The notes: generated from the sequence alone by a model not told the origin. A DNA stretch of 64,000 nucleotides from Smallanthus sonchifolius (GCA_023525975.1 CM042025.1:2495001-2559000); one strand, 5' to 3'. Positions 45,418 to 57,680 are shown, numbered from the stretch's first letter. Made by a program: numbers and translations.

Positions 45418-47061
45418 TGATGTCGCCCAGACGGCCTATAAAATAAACTACTAAACCTAACATAGACTCTTAAGTAATAAATGGAAAACATATGAACTAG
45501 ACCGCACTGACAGGCAAGTGTACTTATCGAGTGTAGCACAGCTTAATGGTAAACCGAGTTATCGAACCCTAGAGACACTATGAATAACAAAACTAGACTC
45601 TGCCACGGACTAAAGATTGATTTGGTTTGGGGGGTTTACTACACTAAAGATTAACTAAGAATGCAATAAACTAAGGTCGACTCAACTAACCAGATAAAGG
45701 ACAAAGGTAATATCAAGAATGGGAAGAATATCACCTAGGTCGGAATCCTACTTGCAAAGCACAACTTCTATCGGTTATGGAAACTATAATGGATCTGGGT
45801 TTCTAGGGAAACAACTCTAGACAGCCTAGTGGATCCCTAATCACTCTCAAGGTGTCACCAACTAAGGAACCTAAAGAGGTAATAACTCACTAGATTGTTG
45901 GATCACTTCTCAGGTATTTCCAACTATGATAAAGTACCCTAATAGACAGATTACCTCTTAGTCTCCCCGTCCACCAATACACTTGAGGAATGCACGGGGT
46001 AATCTCAAGATAACAACTATGACACGAATAGCAACAATCACTAGACACCTAATACCGGCTTCCTCTAAGACAGCTGACACTCGGATTCCTAATGACAAAC
46101 ACTAAACGACTAATTCTCACCTCTCGGGTATTGAAATAGAATACTCATTTAATTCTAATCAACAATCAAAGACAACTCCTATGGCTACTACGTCTAGCAA
46201 ACCACCCTAATCACAAACCCTGAGATCTATGACCAAGATACGCTAATCAAACTGGCAGACAACCACAATCAACATAAGGAATTGAAATCAAACACAAGAT
46301 CAGATTTAAACATGCAAAAAACATCACAATAATCAACTCAAGATCTTTTACAAAATCATAAACCCATTAATTGAATCCAAAAACCGATAAAAATTGAAAC
46401 TTTAACAAGTATTCATTATGTGACCTAGGCAATATCAAAGTTTTAGCCTAGAATCATTCTCAAAACATTCAAACAGAAGTAATAAGAACAAAACATGGTA
46501 TCAAACATCACAAACGAAGATAAAAATCAAATCTTGCAAACGTAGAACGTAAAACTACAAACCTGGGATCCAAAGATTCAAGATTTAGCCTTCAATTGTC
46601 TTCCACTCTCCTAAAATCGCCTCTGGAACCTTCTCTGGACGGATAAAAATCAAACTCCTTGCATAATGGGATTAAAATACTATTTATTGGAAAATTAGGG
46701 TTTTGCGAAAATTAGCTCTCTCGCATACCGCGAGACATTTGGGTTGGGTTCCTCGCGTACCACGAGGAACAAAATAGTCGCGGTCGGTTTTCCTTTCCCT
46801 CGCGTACCGCGAGATTCTTGGTCTCCACTCTTCGCGTACCGCGAAGGACCTATTTTCTTCATTTTTCACTTTTGATCCCTGGACTTTCTTCCGGCTTCGT
46901 TCTCTTGCTCAGTTTCTTCGTATATTCCCTTGTAATCTTCACTAGCCCCTGCAAACAAGATGAAGAATCAATAGTATACAAAAACGAATAAAAACAAACG
47001 CAAAACTAAGTGAAAACGCACAAAACACTAGGAATAAAGATGTGTGATTTGCACTACATCA
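45418..47061 (-). mobile_element. Solo LTR, 1644 bp, in antisense-gene copy 2
   Basis: On the plus strand it starts TGATGTCGCCCAGACGG and ends TTTGCACTACATCA. The flanks are GAAGA at 45413-45417 and at 47062-47066. Copy 1 has an uninterrupted GAGGAAGACCTAGCT at 36140-36155, so the empty site is preserved and the insertion postdates the duplication. CCAATAAATAGT near 46672-46690 on the minus strand suggests a TATA box and minus orientation. Confidence 0.88.
46715..46850. repeat. CTCGCGTACCGCGAG palindrome repeats
   Basis: Four copies of an imperfect palindrome: CTCGCATACCGCGAGA, CTCGCGTACCACGAGG, CTCGCGTACCGCGAGA and TTCGCGTACCGCGAAG, each about 40 bp apart. They lie just upstream of the presumed TATA box of this LTR. 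Confidence 0.8.
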
Positions 47062-48240
47062 GAAGACCTAGCTGCCCCTTTCTCTCCCAATTGGTCATTG
47101 GCTATCGGCGCTGAGTTTGACTCAGCGGAGGTTTGCCATGACTTCTTTGAGCATGTCCTCCCTTATGGGGATATGGTATTTAATAGGGGTATCACCACCT
47201 CTCGGCTTAGTCAGGAGCATAGCTTTTTCATGGCTAACCAGTTATCCCGTACGATAGAGATGCATCATAGGATGCTTTATTTTGAAAGTCGATACCATGC
47301 CCTTTTATCCCGACACAATGATTTTGGTGTTTACCTAGATAAGGTTATGGCTGAGAAACATACCCTTCTAAAGAAACTGGAGGAAAAGGACCGGCAACTC
47401 CAAAGGTTGAGCTCCAGAAGGTGGACTCTATTATTCAGGGCTCTAAGCTATAGGATGCCGAGATTGCCCGTCTCTAGGGAGAGATTTCCAGCCTATCCAA
47501 GCAGGTGGTGGATAAGGAGGCGGAGTGTGTCAAGATGTCCTCTGAAATGAATATTCTGCAGGTGGACTTGGACCATGTCTGCGGTGAAGTCCGATCTTTG
47601 GAGGTGATTTTCCTTTGTTCTTTGCTTTCTTGTATACTTCCTTGTTTCCTTTAGGTTTTATTTCCCGCTTATGTTGTACCTTTTGTAGGAGAGTGAGAGA
47701 GGGTTAAAGACCCAGTTGGCTCGTCTGGATGAAGACAAGCAGCACCTCGAAACCTTACTGGCTGATAAGGAAGAAGCTTGGTCTTTGGAGAAGAGCGCTC
47801 TGGTGGCAGAAAGAGATGAGCTGAAGGCGGGCCTGACTACTTTGTCGGCCCAGAAAGAAACTTTGCTTCTAGAGAACCATCGTTTTGTCTTTTGAGCGTG
47901 ACTGGCTTATCGGTACCGGTTTTCGGCTTTTTTATAAGCGTCTTAGGGGTAGCCGGGAATGGCTTTTATTGGTGGGTGCTGTGAATAAGGCTGCCAAGGC
48001 CGTAGGTTTTCAGGAAGGGTTGGCGGCAGGGTATGCGGGACGTGAGGCACAGATTCCGTCAGAGTCCGTGGAGGGTTATGATCCGGATGCCTTTCAAAGG
48101 CTTCGTGATAGCACTACAATTTTGCAAACTTCCAACCATTCCTTGGTGACCCGGTTGGCCAACCTAACTCAAGCCTCGCTTGACATCTTGAAAACAGTTT
48201 TTACTGGCGCCTCCACTCCTTCCAGTGATGCACCCCCGTA

Positions 48241-48381
48241 GACCACCTTAGGTTTTGGAACTAGCTTTTGGATGAACTGTAGTTTATTTATGAATGTATT
48301 TGCTTTGAATCACATTTTTTTGTTTTTTTCACGTTTATCTTTGTTACTTAGAGTAAAAAAGAAGAATGTTTATACACTGGG
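48241..48381. other. Spacer between antisense gene and repeat array
   Basis: Short untranslated sequence following the antisense gene stop; no feature recognised. Confidence 0.4.
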
Positions 48382-48765
48382 CTTGTCCGGGGATTGTCCG
48401 GCCGTATGGCCTTTATGTTTTTTTTATTGAACTCTATACCCTTGGCAAAGGGTATAAGTTTTTTTTAGTGGCTTATCCGGGGTTGTCCGGCCTGATAGCC
48501 TTTATGCTTTTATTGAACTCTATACCCTTGGAAGGGGTATAAGTTGTTTAGTGGCTTATCTGGGGGTTGTCCGGCCGGATAGCCTTTATGCTTTTTATTG
48601 AAATCTATACCCTTGGCAAGGGGTATAAGTTGTTTAGTGGCTTATACGGGGTAGTTCGGCCGGATAGCCTTTATGCTTTTTATTGAACTCTATACCCTTG
48701 GAAAGGGGTATAAGTTGTTTAGTGGCTTATCCGGGGGTAGTCCGGCCGGATAGCCTTTAGTTTTT
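48382..48765. repeat. Five tandem ~85-bp units in the Tat element
   Basis: Unit starts (GGCTTATCCGGGG-like) fall near 48382, 48468, 48551, 48639 and 48722. Each unit has GTCCGGCCGGATAGCCTTT, then TTGAACTCTATACCCTTGG, then GGGTATAAGTTGTTTAGTGG. The last is partial. Tandem arrays near the 3' end are known in large Tat/Ogre-like elements. Confidence 0.85.
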
Positions 48766-48856
48766 CTAAGGGCAAGTGTTGTTTACGAAAAACATAATAT
48801 GCATTGATAGGGCGTAAAGCCATCATAAAGGATAACATTGGCCGTAGAACTTAGTT

Positions 48857-49096
48857 TCACATGAAATACTTCCTTAGTTGCTTCCCATGCCAGGTTCTGG
48901 GGACATGTGTGTCGTCCTGTTTAGCCAGCCTATATGATCCCCTGTTGTTAGCTTCGAGTATCTGGTAGGGGCCTTCCCATTTGGGTCCCAACTTTCCAGT
49001 GTTTTCTTGCAGACTAGCTTCATTATCCCGTAGCACCCGTTCGCCTGGTTTGAAGCTCTTGCCTTTGACATGTAACATTTCTGCTTTTTGCATACT
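48857..49096 (-). pseudogene. Tat integrase C-terminal end
   Basis: The minus strand gives 'KSFKPGERVLRDNEAS', 'GKLGPKWEGPYQILE' and 'HVPRTWHGKQLRKYF' then stop at 48857. This is the C-terminal DNA-binding-like tail of plant gypsy integrases. The upstream part of the same protein is at 51702 onward, separated by the LTR insertion at 49097-51701. Confidence 0.75.
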
Positions 49097-51701
49097 TGTA
49101 ACGCTTACCATATTCATGAATCAATGAAGCTTGAAACCCTTATCATAACTCGTGTTCACATCATACTTGAAACATACCTATTTCATGCACATTATACTTA
49201 TTACATGGTCACATGTTGACTGCAAAGCTTGGAATTGCCTTAAATTGCAACTTGGACCGTTAAACCGTTTAATAACTCGTTTACCGACACGAAAACAAAC
49301 ACACTACTAACTCAAAGGCAATGTATCAACCATATGTGCCTAACATAGTTATTTAACCCATTCAAGTTGTCACATAATTCAAATTGATGCCCTAGTACGT
49401 TAGTTAGTACTTTCGTGCGATCGTTCGCCTTTTAAACCGTCGTTAGCTGCGCACCGTCCACACCCGAAAAATTCGTCTAACATGACATTAATTTATGTTT
49501 TAAATGTTTAACATATTCATTTCATTAATTAAAACAAAGTTTGTTTGCAAAATTTTCCTTAAATAAATCCTGAAATTCGAAAAAGCGATCAAAAACCACG
49601 AAACTGAACCATTGGATCAACCATGGGTCAAAGGCCACCCATAACCCATGGAAGAATTTTGCAGCCCACAAGGCCAAGAAATTTCGTCCACCCCCCTTTA
49701 CACACCCTAAAAACCCTAGATTCCTTTCCAAGACATTCCATTTTTACACCCCTTCACCCATTAGTATAAATAGGAGGCTAAGGAACTTGTTTTCTTTGCT
49801 AATTCTCCCTCAAACACTCCTAAACCTTTATAATTTGTGAAATACCTGCCTCCCCTTTTGAAGATTTCAAAAATCCCTAGAGGATTCCAAGAGTTGAAGA
49901 TCAAACAAGTAAGTAACCCTCCGAAGTTCAATACCGTCTTTTAATTCATTCTTTCTTCATCCCCTCAATCTTTTTCTATTTTCTATCCATGATCACTTGA
50001 TCATGTGAAACCTCAGCCCTAAAAACTCTCTAATAATCTTAACTAAGCCAAGAAATCAAGCTAACATCACTAACAATCAAACAAATGATCCCGTTTGCAA
50101 TGGCGGCTATGCCATCGCATTCTGTGAATCCTCAAGACAACTATGGAAAAAGTGGCTCTGCCGATGCTTTAGTATGTTCTTGATAAATTAAAACATGTTA
50201 ATAATTATGTGTTATCACTTATATGAACTCACACGCTAATTTAAAATAGAATCTGCTTGCTCGTGTCGGCTATGCCGATTGCATTCTATGATTCTCCAAA
50301 ACGCCTATGTGAATATCATGGCTAGACCGGTGACACGAGACGTTTTGGCTAACCTAATATGATTATATTATGTATTATAATAACATAATAACATTCGTCT
50401 AATTTTTTATTTACACGTTCGGTAACCTTAAAACCCTAAACGGTCCACTTAAGTGCAACCGTTGATTGTGGACAGAAACTGTGTTAACTTTAACTAAGCA
50501 TAACTTGGCCATAATTAAACGAAACTGATCAAACTCAAATTCCACAACGTAGTTCGTCGAATTTTATTTCCAACCATAATTGGCTCTTTTTCTAATTCAA
50601 ACGTATGACTCCGTAGTAGCCAAAACGGGACAGAAACCTTTTTCAGTACCTTCTGTCTTGTTTGACTGTTTTGGCTATGATCCGAATGGAAAAACTTTCT
50701 AAACGAAACTTGTTCGGAAAGACTTAAACTAATAACCTGTAAAATTTCATAATTTTTGGACGTCGTTTGATATTTTTAATAAGCTCATTTTTGTTCAGCT
50801 ACTTTGCTATCCAAATCAGTAAAACAACTAAAACTCTACTTTTGCATCTAATTCTTAACCTTATGACCTGAACCGCCTATCTAACATTCGTAACCATCGA
50901 ACCTACCCTAAAACTAGTTTATTTATTTGTTTAGGGTTTGGTCCGTGATTCAACTCGTCTATTCGTTCAAGTCTCTTATCTCGTCTAGCTTTCAAGGTGA
51001 GACTTCATAGCCCCACTTTATTCTAATTGTTTTGGGGGAAACATGTACGCGTTGGCACGCATTTAAAACACGTTTTCAAACAATTCTAAAACAAGTGAAT
51101 CTTATATGTATGTGAATAAATGAACACAACATGATAAACGTTAAACTTGCAAATCCTTAACTTGAAACTTTCAAGACAACGGTAGTACAGATATGGGTCA
51201 TAGGATGAAAACCGCATCATACTTTATGGACAACTTTTGGTTAGACATCTTATTCGTTATTAGTGCAACTTGCGAGTTATACCACTTATTCGTTATTCAT
51301 CATTTTAAGTTGGATTTGCTAATCATGTGTTTGTTTTATTTATGTGCTAAATGATGGTCTTGAATTATGAATTGTTACTTTTGCCAAACTTATGATTTTA
51401 TTAAACCTGTGACGTCTCACCAACTATTTTTAGTTGACACTTGTTTTTCGTACATGTTTTAGGTGATTAAGCTCATGATAGGTCAAGCAAAGGATCACAT
51501 AGGATTTGCCTACATATTAAATGAAGAAATTCTATTATAAGTTGTTTTGTCTTTTGAACATGTTATTTGGTTGGATTAAGTTGAGATTTATGTAATGAGA
51601 TTTTAACTCTATGGAATTTAATAGTAATCTTCTTTATTGCCTTGTGTTCTTTTATTCAATTTCGTCACACTCCCGTGTTTCCGCCTTGCCGGGGTGTGAC
51701 A
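49097..51701 (+). mobile_element. LTR insertion in the Tat integrase
   Basis: A 2,605-bp block begins TGTAACGCTTACC and ends GCCGGGGTGTGACA, with TG...CA termini. It splits the integrase frame between the 'YYNSRVM' and 'MQKAEML' parts. TATAAATA at 49765-49772 on the plus strand, followed by a CT-rich leader, gives the orientation. No retroviral-type coding sequence is inside. The 5-bp flanks (ATACT and TGACA) do not match, so either the duplication has decayed or the solo LTR came from recombination between two insertions. Confidence 0.7.
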
Positions 51702-54700
51702 TGACACGGCTATTGTAATACTTCTCCACCTTCTTTTTGTACCTGGTTTCCATGGCAATGGCCATTTCTCTGTGTTCCTCTAGTAGATCCAGGTTTAGCC
51801 TTAGATTGTCTTCATTTTCTTTTTCCTCGATCCGGGTTCGCTGGCTTGGCTACCCTATTTCTGTTGGGATCATTGCTTCGGTGTCGTAGGTTAGGCTGAA
51901 TGGTGTTTCTCCGTGACTTGTCATTGGTGTGGTGCGGTGTGGCTTTTGGGCTCCAAGCGGCTTTTGATCCCTTCTACCAGGCTTCTGTTGGCTCGTTTCA
52001 CTTGCCCGTTAGATTAGGGATGCTTCATAGAGGAGAACACCTGCTCTATCTGTAGCTCCGGACACCACCGTTTAAACGGGTTTTCTGCAAACTATTTCCC
52101 TTTATCACTTACCAACTCTCTTGGTATCCCGAACCTACACACCACGTTTTCCCATACAAAGCGCTGCACCTGTTGGCATGTTATCGTTGCCAGTGGCTTT
52201 GCCTCGATCTATTTAGTGTGAAGTAATCTATGGCGACAATGAGAAATTTCACCCTTCCCGCTGCTTCTGGGAAGGGTCCCACAACGTCGATGGCCCATTT
52301 GCAGAAAGGCCTAGCGGAAGTGACCGAAACTAAGTTCATACAAGGGCGTCGGCTTATCGGAGCATGCCTTTGGCAGTTGTCACATTTTCGGACCTCGTTC
52401 GCCGCTGCCGTGTATATTCCGGGCCAGTAATACCCAGCTCTCATTGCTTTTGCTACGATTGTTTTTGGTCATGAGTGCATGCCGCAAATACCCACGTGCA
52501 TTTCCCTGATTACATAGTTAGCTTCATTCGGGTCTACACATTTCAGCATGGGGCCAAGGTAAGACTTCCTGTATAGCTAATCTTCTTCTACTGGATAGTT
52601 GAGGGCCTTGTACTGTATCTTCCGGGCTTCACTCTTATCTGCTGGGAGAATCCCTTCAATCAAGAAATCTAATAGGGGGACATCCATGTCTTTTCCTCTC
52701 TTGTCTTTACTGATTCGACATTCTTCTCTGTTGTTGACGGTTCGGCTAACACCTCTACCCGGATCTCTTTGGCTAGGTGAGTGAATGCCACTGACGCCAG
52801 TTTGCTTAGGGCGTCAGCTTTCTTGTTTTGGCTTTGAGGAATGTGCATTATCTTGCGGCTCTTGAAGTTAGCCATTAATTCTTCCACTTTGGCTCTGTAT
52901 TTTTTCATCACCTCGCCTTTGACTTCATAAACATTATTAACTTGGTTTGCCACCAACATGGAGTTAACATGTGCCTCTATCTGGGTTATCTTCATTTCTT
53001 TTGCTATATGGAGCCCTGCCAGAAGGGCTTTATAATCGGCCTCGTTGTTGGTGCTCTTGAAGTCCATCCGGAGGGCATAGGTGAGTTCTATCCCTTCCGG
53101 GCTGATCAGTATTAGCCCTGCCCCACACCCCTCATCATTGGAGGCTCCATCGGTGAATAGCTTCCATGGTTCCTGTTCTACAGCTTCCTCATTTCTTTCT
53201 TCTAACATTTCCATTTTGTCTTCTTGGGTCTCCTGCAACTCGGCCAGGAAATTTGCAATTACTTGCCCCTTAAATGTTATTCGCGGACAGTAGGTGATCT
53301 CATGACCCCCTAGTTCAATTGCCCATGTGGACAACTTCCCTGAATACTCGGGCTTCTTTAAGACCCTTTGGATTGGTTGATCGGTTAGCACTTTGACTAG
53401 GTGGGCTTGGAAGTATCGCCGGAGTCGTCGTGATGCGTATACCAGCGCCAAAGCTAGTTTTTCCATATCCGGGTATCGGGTATCCGGGTCTTTAAGTGTT
53501 CTGCTAACAAAATAGATCGGGGTCTGGACCTCTCCTCTTTCTGTCATGAGTACCGCACTAACAGCATTTACAGAGGAAGCTAGGTACATGATCAGCGTCT
53601 CCCCCGGCTTTGGTGTTGTCAGCGCTGGTAGGTTACTTAAATGAATCTTCATCTCTTGTAATGCCGCCTCTGCCTCTGCCGTCCATGCAAAATCATTCTT
53701 TTTTAGACAGTTTTTTAGTGTTGCCATAAATGGCAGTGACCTTTCTACCATTCGGGATAGGAATCTGTTCAACGCCACCAACCTGTCATTCAGTCTTTGC
53801 ATTTTCTTTAACGTTTTAGGGGAAGGCATTTTGGTTATGGCTTCCACTTTCTCCGGGTTTGGGCGAATTCCTTATTTGGTCACCATTACTCCCAGGAATT
53901 TTCCTTCTACTACTCCGAACGAACACTTCTTTGGGTTGAGCTTCATGCCAGCTTCGCGGAGTGTTTTGAAAGTTTCCTCTACATCCTTGACCATCCCTGC
54001 CTTTGTTTTGCTTTTGATTACCAGGTCATCCACATAGACCTTAAGATTTTTGCCGATCTGTTTGGTGAAAGTCTGATCCATGAACCTTTGGTAAGTAGCT
54101 CATGCATTCTTTAGCCCGAAAGGCATTTTGGTATAACAGAATACCCCTTCGTCTGTGTAGAATGTCGTTTTCTCTTTGTCCTCCGATGCCATCTGTATTT
54201 GGTGGTACCCCTTGTATGCATCCAAAAAACATCTTACCGGGAAATCCTCCAGGGCTTCTACCTTCATCTCCATCTCGGGCAGGGGGTAGCAGTCTTTCGA
54301 GGTTGCTTTATTGAGGTCCTTGAAATCTATACACATTCTCCAAGAGTCGTCCCCTTTTGCCACCATTACCGGGTTTGCTACCCAAGATGGATACTTGACC
54401 TCCCTTACTATTCCCGCTTGTAGTAACTTTCTAGTTTCCATGCATGCAGCTTTGCGGCGTTCCGGGCCCATACTCCGCCGCTTCTGCCGGATTGGAGCTG
54501 CTGTGGGGTATATGTTCAACTTGCGTTCCACTAAATCCCGTGGAATGCCTTCCATATCCGCCTCTTCCCAGGCGAACACATCCATGTTTCGGATAAGTAA
54601 TTCCTTTAAATCTGCTTTTACTTTGTTGGACAATTGTGTCCCCACCTTGACGGTTTGGTCTGTGAAGTTGTCGTAGATCATCCATGCTTCGTGCTCTGCG

Positions 54701-55261
54701 TTCTGACCTTCTTTAGTTCTATCCAATGCAGCTACTATCTCGGCAACTGTACTCACCGATGCTATACCCTTTGGGGTGGGGAATTTCATGATTCCGTGGT
54801 TGGTGGATACTACCCCTCTAAAGGCTTTGATTCCCGGCCTGCCCATGATGATGTTGTTTTTGGAATTGGCTTGAACTATAGAAAAAGTTAAGTTGACAGT
54901 ATGAAACCTTTCCCCTTCCCCCAAGGTGACCGGAATAGTCACTTTGCCAATGGGTAATACTCTTTCTCCTACAAATCCGACCAGCGGGAGGTGATCCGGG
55001 ACCAGCCTAGCTTTTAAGTCTTCATCCAAACGTTTGAAGCAGTGTTCGAACATGATCTCCGCCCCCACTGCCTCCGTCCACATGTATTTTCCCAATACGA
55101 TGACCTGCCACGTTTGCAGAGATAACTAGTGGACCATCCTGGATGTCCTCGTCCGCTAGTGATTCAAAAGAAATGGCTTGTGTCATCCATGATTCAAGTG
55201 GCGGTGGTTTTCTTTTACGGTCGGCCTCTTCTTGCTTTGAACTTTCCCCCTTGTACACCAT
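51702..55261 (-). pseudogene. Tat pol: protease, RT, RNase H, aRNase H, integrase
   Basis: From the right: protease-like 'IHVDGGSGAEIMFEHC' (near 55055), 'NNIIMGRPGIKAFRG', then reverse transcriptase with 'SWRMCIDFKDLN', 'KMPFGLKNA' and the active site YVDD ('VYVDDLVIKSKTKAG'). Stops at 54098 and 53870 interrupt the frame. Next comes the normal RNase H ('IYFVSRTLKDPDTRYPDMEK') and then a second, archaeal-type RNase H ('WKLFTDGASNDEGCGAGLIL', 'NNEADYKALLAGL'), in which an aspartate expected in 'HVDS' is N (AHVNSMLV). Integrase parts follow ('CDNCQRHAP', 'KWAIDVVGPFPEA') in damaged frames. The second RNase H places it in the Tat group. Confidence 0.8.
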
Positions 55262-55270
55262 TTCTACTCT

Positions 55271-56797
55271 TCATCTGTCTTCCAGGGGTGGTTTCTGTCT
55301 GTCTCCTTCGGGTTTTCTGTCTTTGCTGCCCTGCTGACCTATTTCTTTAATCGAATAAGACAGTTTGCCTGTTTTCACCGCCTTTTCTATCTCCCTTATT
55401 AAATGTTCACAGTTATCTGTGGTATGGCCCCCTATTTTATGGAATTCACAGAATTTGCCTGAATCTTGCATGTATGACCGGGGTCTGGGTGGTTGGAAAC
55501 TTTGGCTGACCCGTTCTGTGGCCAGGACTTGGCTTGGTATTTTTGTAAGGGTTGTAAAATCAAATGGTCGCTCCTGCCTTTCTCCCCCATGCCTTCTTGT
55601 TTCACTATTGTATGATTGCTTTAAGTATGGACTAAATGATGCAGCAGGGTGAGACGAGTACCTGGACCTTTCTGGCATCGGTGGTCGAGATCTGTAGGCA
55701 GGACCACTCGTCAGGGCATATCTGCTTCCCCTGCTGTCTGTTTGCTTGCTTGTCTGTCGGGGGGTCCGATTATCCCATTCCCTGGCTTTGTCGGACGTAT
55801 CTTAGCCCCGGATGAATGCCCATACTCTATCCATCAGTGCATCAAAACCCTTGGGATAATCTTCTCCCAACTTTTCTTGTAGCGGTGTATGCCGTACCCC
55901 ATTGATGAAACTTCTCACCTTCATTTGCTCTGGTACATCTTCTATCAACAGACTTTCATTGATGAATCGTTGCATGTACTGCTCCACACTTTCATTTTCT
56001 CTTCTTCGGATGTGCATGATCTCATTAGCGTTCTTGAACCTTTTCTTTTGTTGCCCAAAATTACAAAGGAATTTTTCTTTCAGCTGAATGAAACTGTCTA
56101 TGCTTTGCGGAGGAAAGGAATCGAACCACACCTTTACTGGGCCTGTTAGTGTTTGGGCGAACATGTGGCACCAAATCGGGAGAGACCATTGCTCAACGTG
56201 TGCCGCACCGTTAAAGGTGTGCAAGTGGTCTTCAAGGTCTTGACTACCGTCATACTTACATATGCATGTTGGCATTTTGAGCTTAGCCGGGAGTGGTGCT
56301 CCAGTCAGCCAGGTGGTAAACTTGGATTGTTCCGCCAAGTGGTCCGGACTGTATGGCTTGGTTAAATCATCCTCTGCCTTCTTTTCTTCCTGGCTATTGT
56401 TGGGCTTATCACTTGTTTTGCTCGTTTCCGCTACCTTACTTGCCGTCAGGTGTGGTGTGAGCATTGCTAGCAACTGGTTCAGTTGGTTGGGTGTATCTGC
56501 CACGGTATGTGCACGTTATCTTCTTGCTGCTTACCTCGACGGGCCACCCTAGCATCAGCCGAGCCTTCCAACTGTTTGTTTTTTGTCTGCTGCTTCCCCT
56601 GCTTTATCAAATACCAAGTTTTTCCTGACCTCACCAAGCTTGTCTGCTCTGTCCAGAGCTGCTAACTCCACCCGGAGTTTATCCCGTTTGCTCCGGACAA
56701 ACTCTGGGGTGATTTGAGATGTTGCACCAGATGCTTCTTGGTCTGAGTCTTCACATGCGTCTTCCACCAGAACATAGTTTTCCAATGATTCCTTCAA
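55271..56797 (-). pseudogene. Tat gag
   Basis: The N-terminal part (56797-56555, 'MKESLENYVLVEDACEDSD') is acidic. The capsid domain at 56503-55802 has 'FNGAAHVEQWSLPIWCHMF', 'VKVWFDSFPPQSIDSF' and 'ESVEQYMQRFINE'. A later part (55678-55271) carries a metal-binding 'KFCEFHKIGGHTTDNC'. Stops and frame changes separate the three parts. Upstream of 56797 no LTR or primer-binding site is recognised. Confidence 0.7.
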
Positions 56798-56870
56798 CTA
56801 GCTTTCTTTCTCCTTACCTTCCCCCCTCCGACGGACGTCATTCCTTTCAAGTGTACTTCAGGGGTGGGTG

Positions 56871-57670
56871 CTGGAGAAGGATTTTGTACTAAACTCAAAC
56901 TTGCAATATTCGTGTTAAGTTCGGGTCATCTTTTTGTGTCGTGCTAGAGATTCACACCCTTACTTGCAAGTTTATACTAAGCTTCTCTATTTGAGCTTTT
57001 GGATTCTTTTGCAGTTTTTGATATTGGATTTGGATAAAGTTGGTAATAAGGCGAAATCAATAGCGGGTCCCGAGTTCCATGTGAAGTTACACTTTGGTCC
57101 AGATAACCCTAACCCTAACGAATCGTTCTCAGGTCCATCTGATGGTAATGAACCTTAGCAACGGTTTCGGCATTAATCTTTGAATTCATTTAAACGGAGT
57201 GAAAAATTTGAACTTGTAGTGTTAGTTTACAATGGCAGAAAAGCCAGAAACAAGCTACCACATGGACTATCATTTTCATTAATCATTCTAACATTCTCAT
57301 TTATTTGCATATTCAAAGTTAAATTCGTTCTAGAGAAGTGAGTTCACTGCTAAAACTCATTTCAATGACAGCTAGTGGCGCACAATGACGGCAGTGGGCT
57401 CACTGGTGGCGGTTGTGAACAGCATGTTGGCGGTTGTGATGGTTCACAGTTATGCTTGTTTCCTCTCTCTCTCTCTCATTGTTTCACAGTGACAACGGTG
57501 ATGGAAGTGGCTGCGATTTATTCTAGCCCAGGTATGAGTTTAAAGTATCTAGTAAAACGTTCTTATCATTCAAGTATCTTTACATGTATACTTCAAAACT
57601 AGACTCTTCTTTCTCTTTCTATTATATACAGTCTCACTCCCTCTACATATTTCATTAAACTTCTAGGTGG
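56871..57670. other. Intergenic stretch between the Tat element and RSH1
   Basis: No gene recognised. On the plus strand, TTCTTTTGCAG at about 57013 is followed by an open stretch ('DLDKVGNKAKSIAGPEF ...') to a stop at 57156, exon-like but of unknown family. Near 57460-57490 a CT run and TTTCACAG precede another short exon-like stretch containing 'MEVAAIYSSP'. Neither can be assigned. The RSH1 3' untranslated region occupies the right part, on the minus strand. Confidence 0.35.
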
Positions 57671-57674
57671 TTGA

Positions 57675-57680
57675 TTTATT
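57675..57680 (-). promoter_or_regulatory. Polyadenylation signal of RSH1
   Basis: AATAAA on the minus strand, 59 bases after the stop codon, in AT-rich context. Confidence 0.5.

Larger units (their letters stand above)
45287..48240 (+). pseudogene. Antisense 'gypsy-type transposase' gene, copy 2 (3' part, interrupted)
   Basis: 45287-45417 matches 33151-33228 plus 36090 onward. After a solo LTR the match continues from 47067: 'EDLAAPFSPNWSLAIGAEFD', 'HALLSRHNDFGVYL', a 95-bp intron (47604-47698) at the same place as in copy 1, and then 'AAKAVGFQEGLAAGYAGREA'. Unlike copy 1 it runs on to the natural end: 'LVTRLANLTQASLDILKTVF', and stop at 48240. A deletion near 47400, a TAG and a frame change near 47890 break it. 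The part upstream of 45287, including the conserved N-terminal domain, is absent because the Tekay element lies there instead. Confidence 0.7.
29521..56870 (-). mobile_element. Tat-type Ty3/gypsy retrotransposon, host of the nest
   Basis: Minus-strand order, right to left: gag (56.8-55.3 kb), protease, reverse transcriptase, RNase H and archaeal-type RNase H (to about 52.7 kb), integrase (to 51.7 kb, then 49.1-48.86 kb), an 85-bp tandem repeat, an antisense gene on the plus strand, a purine-rich tract and the 3' LTR at 29521-30114. A second RNase H and an antisense ORF between pol and the 3' LTR characterise the Tat group of plant gypsy elements. No 5' LTR is seen right of 56.87 kb, so that end is truncated. 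About half of the span is later insertions. All coding parts carry stops or frame changes. Confidence 0.75.

Noticed and set aside
57375..57602. Plus-strand frame containing 'MEVAAIYSSP'
   Set aside because: It faintly recalls the start of RSH2/3-type proteins, but it is on the opposite strand to RSH1, is only a few residues long and has no continuation.
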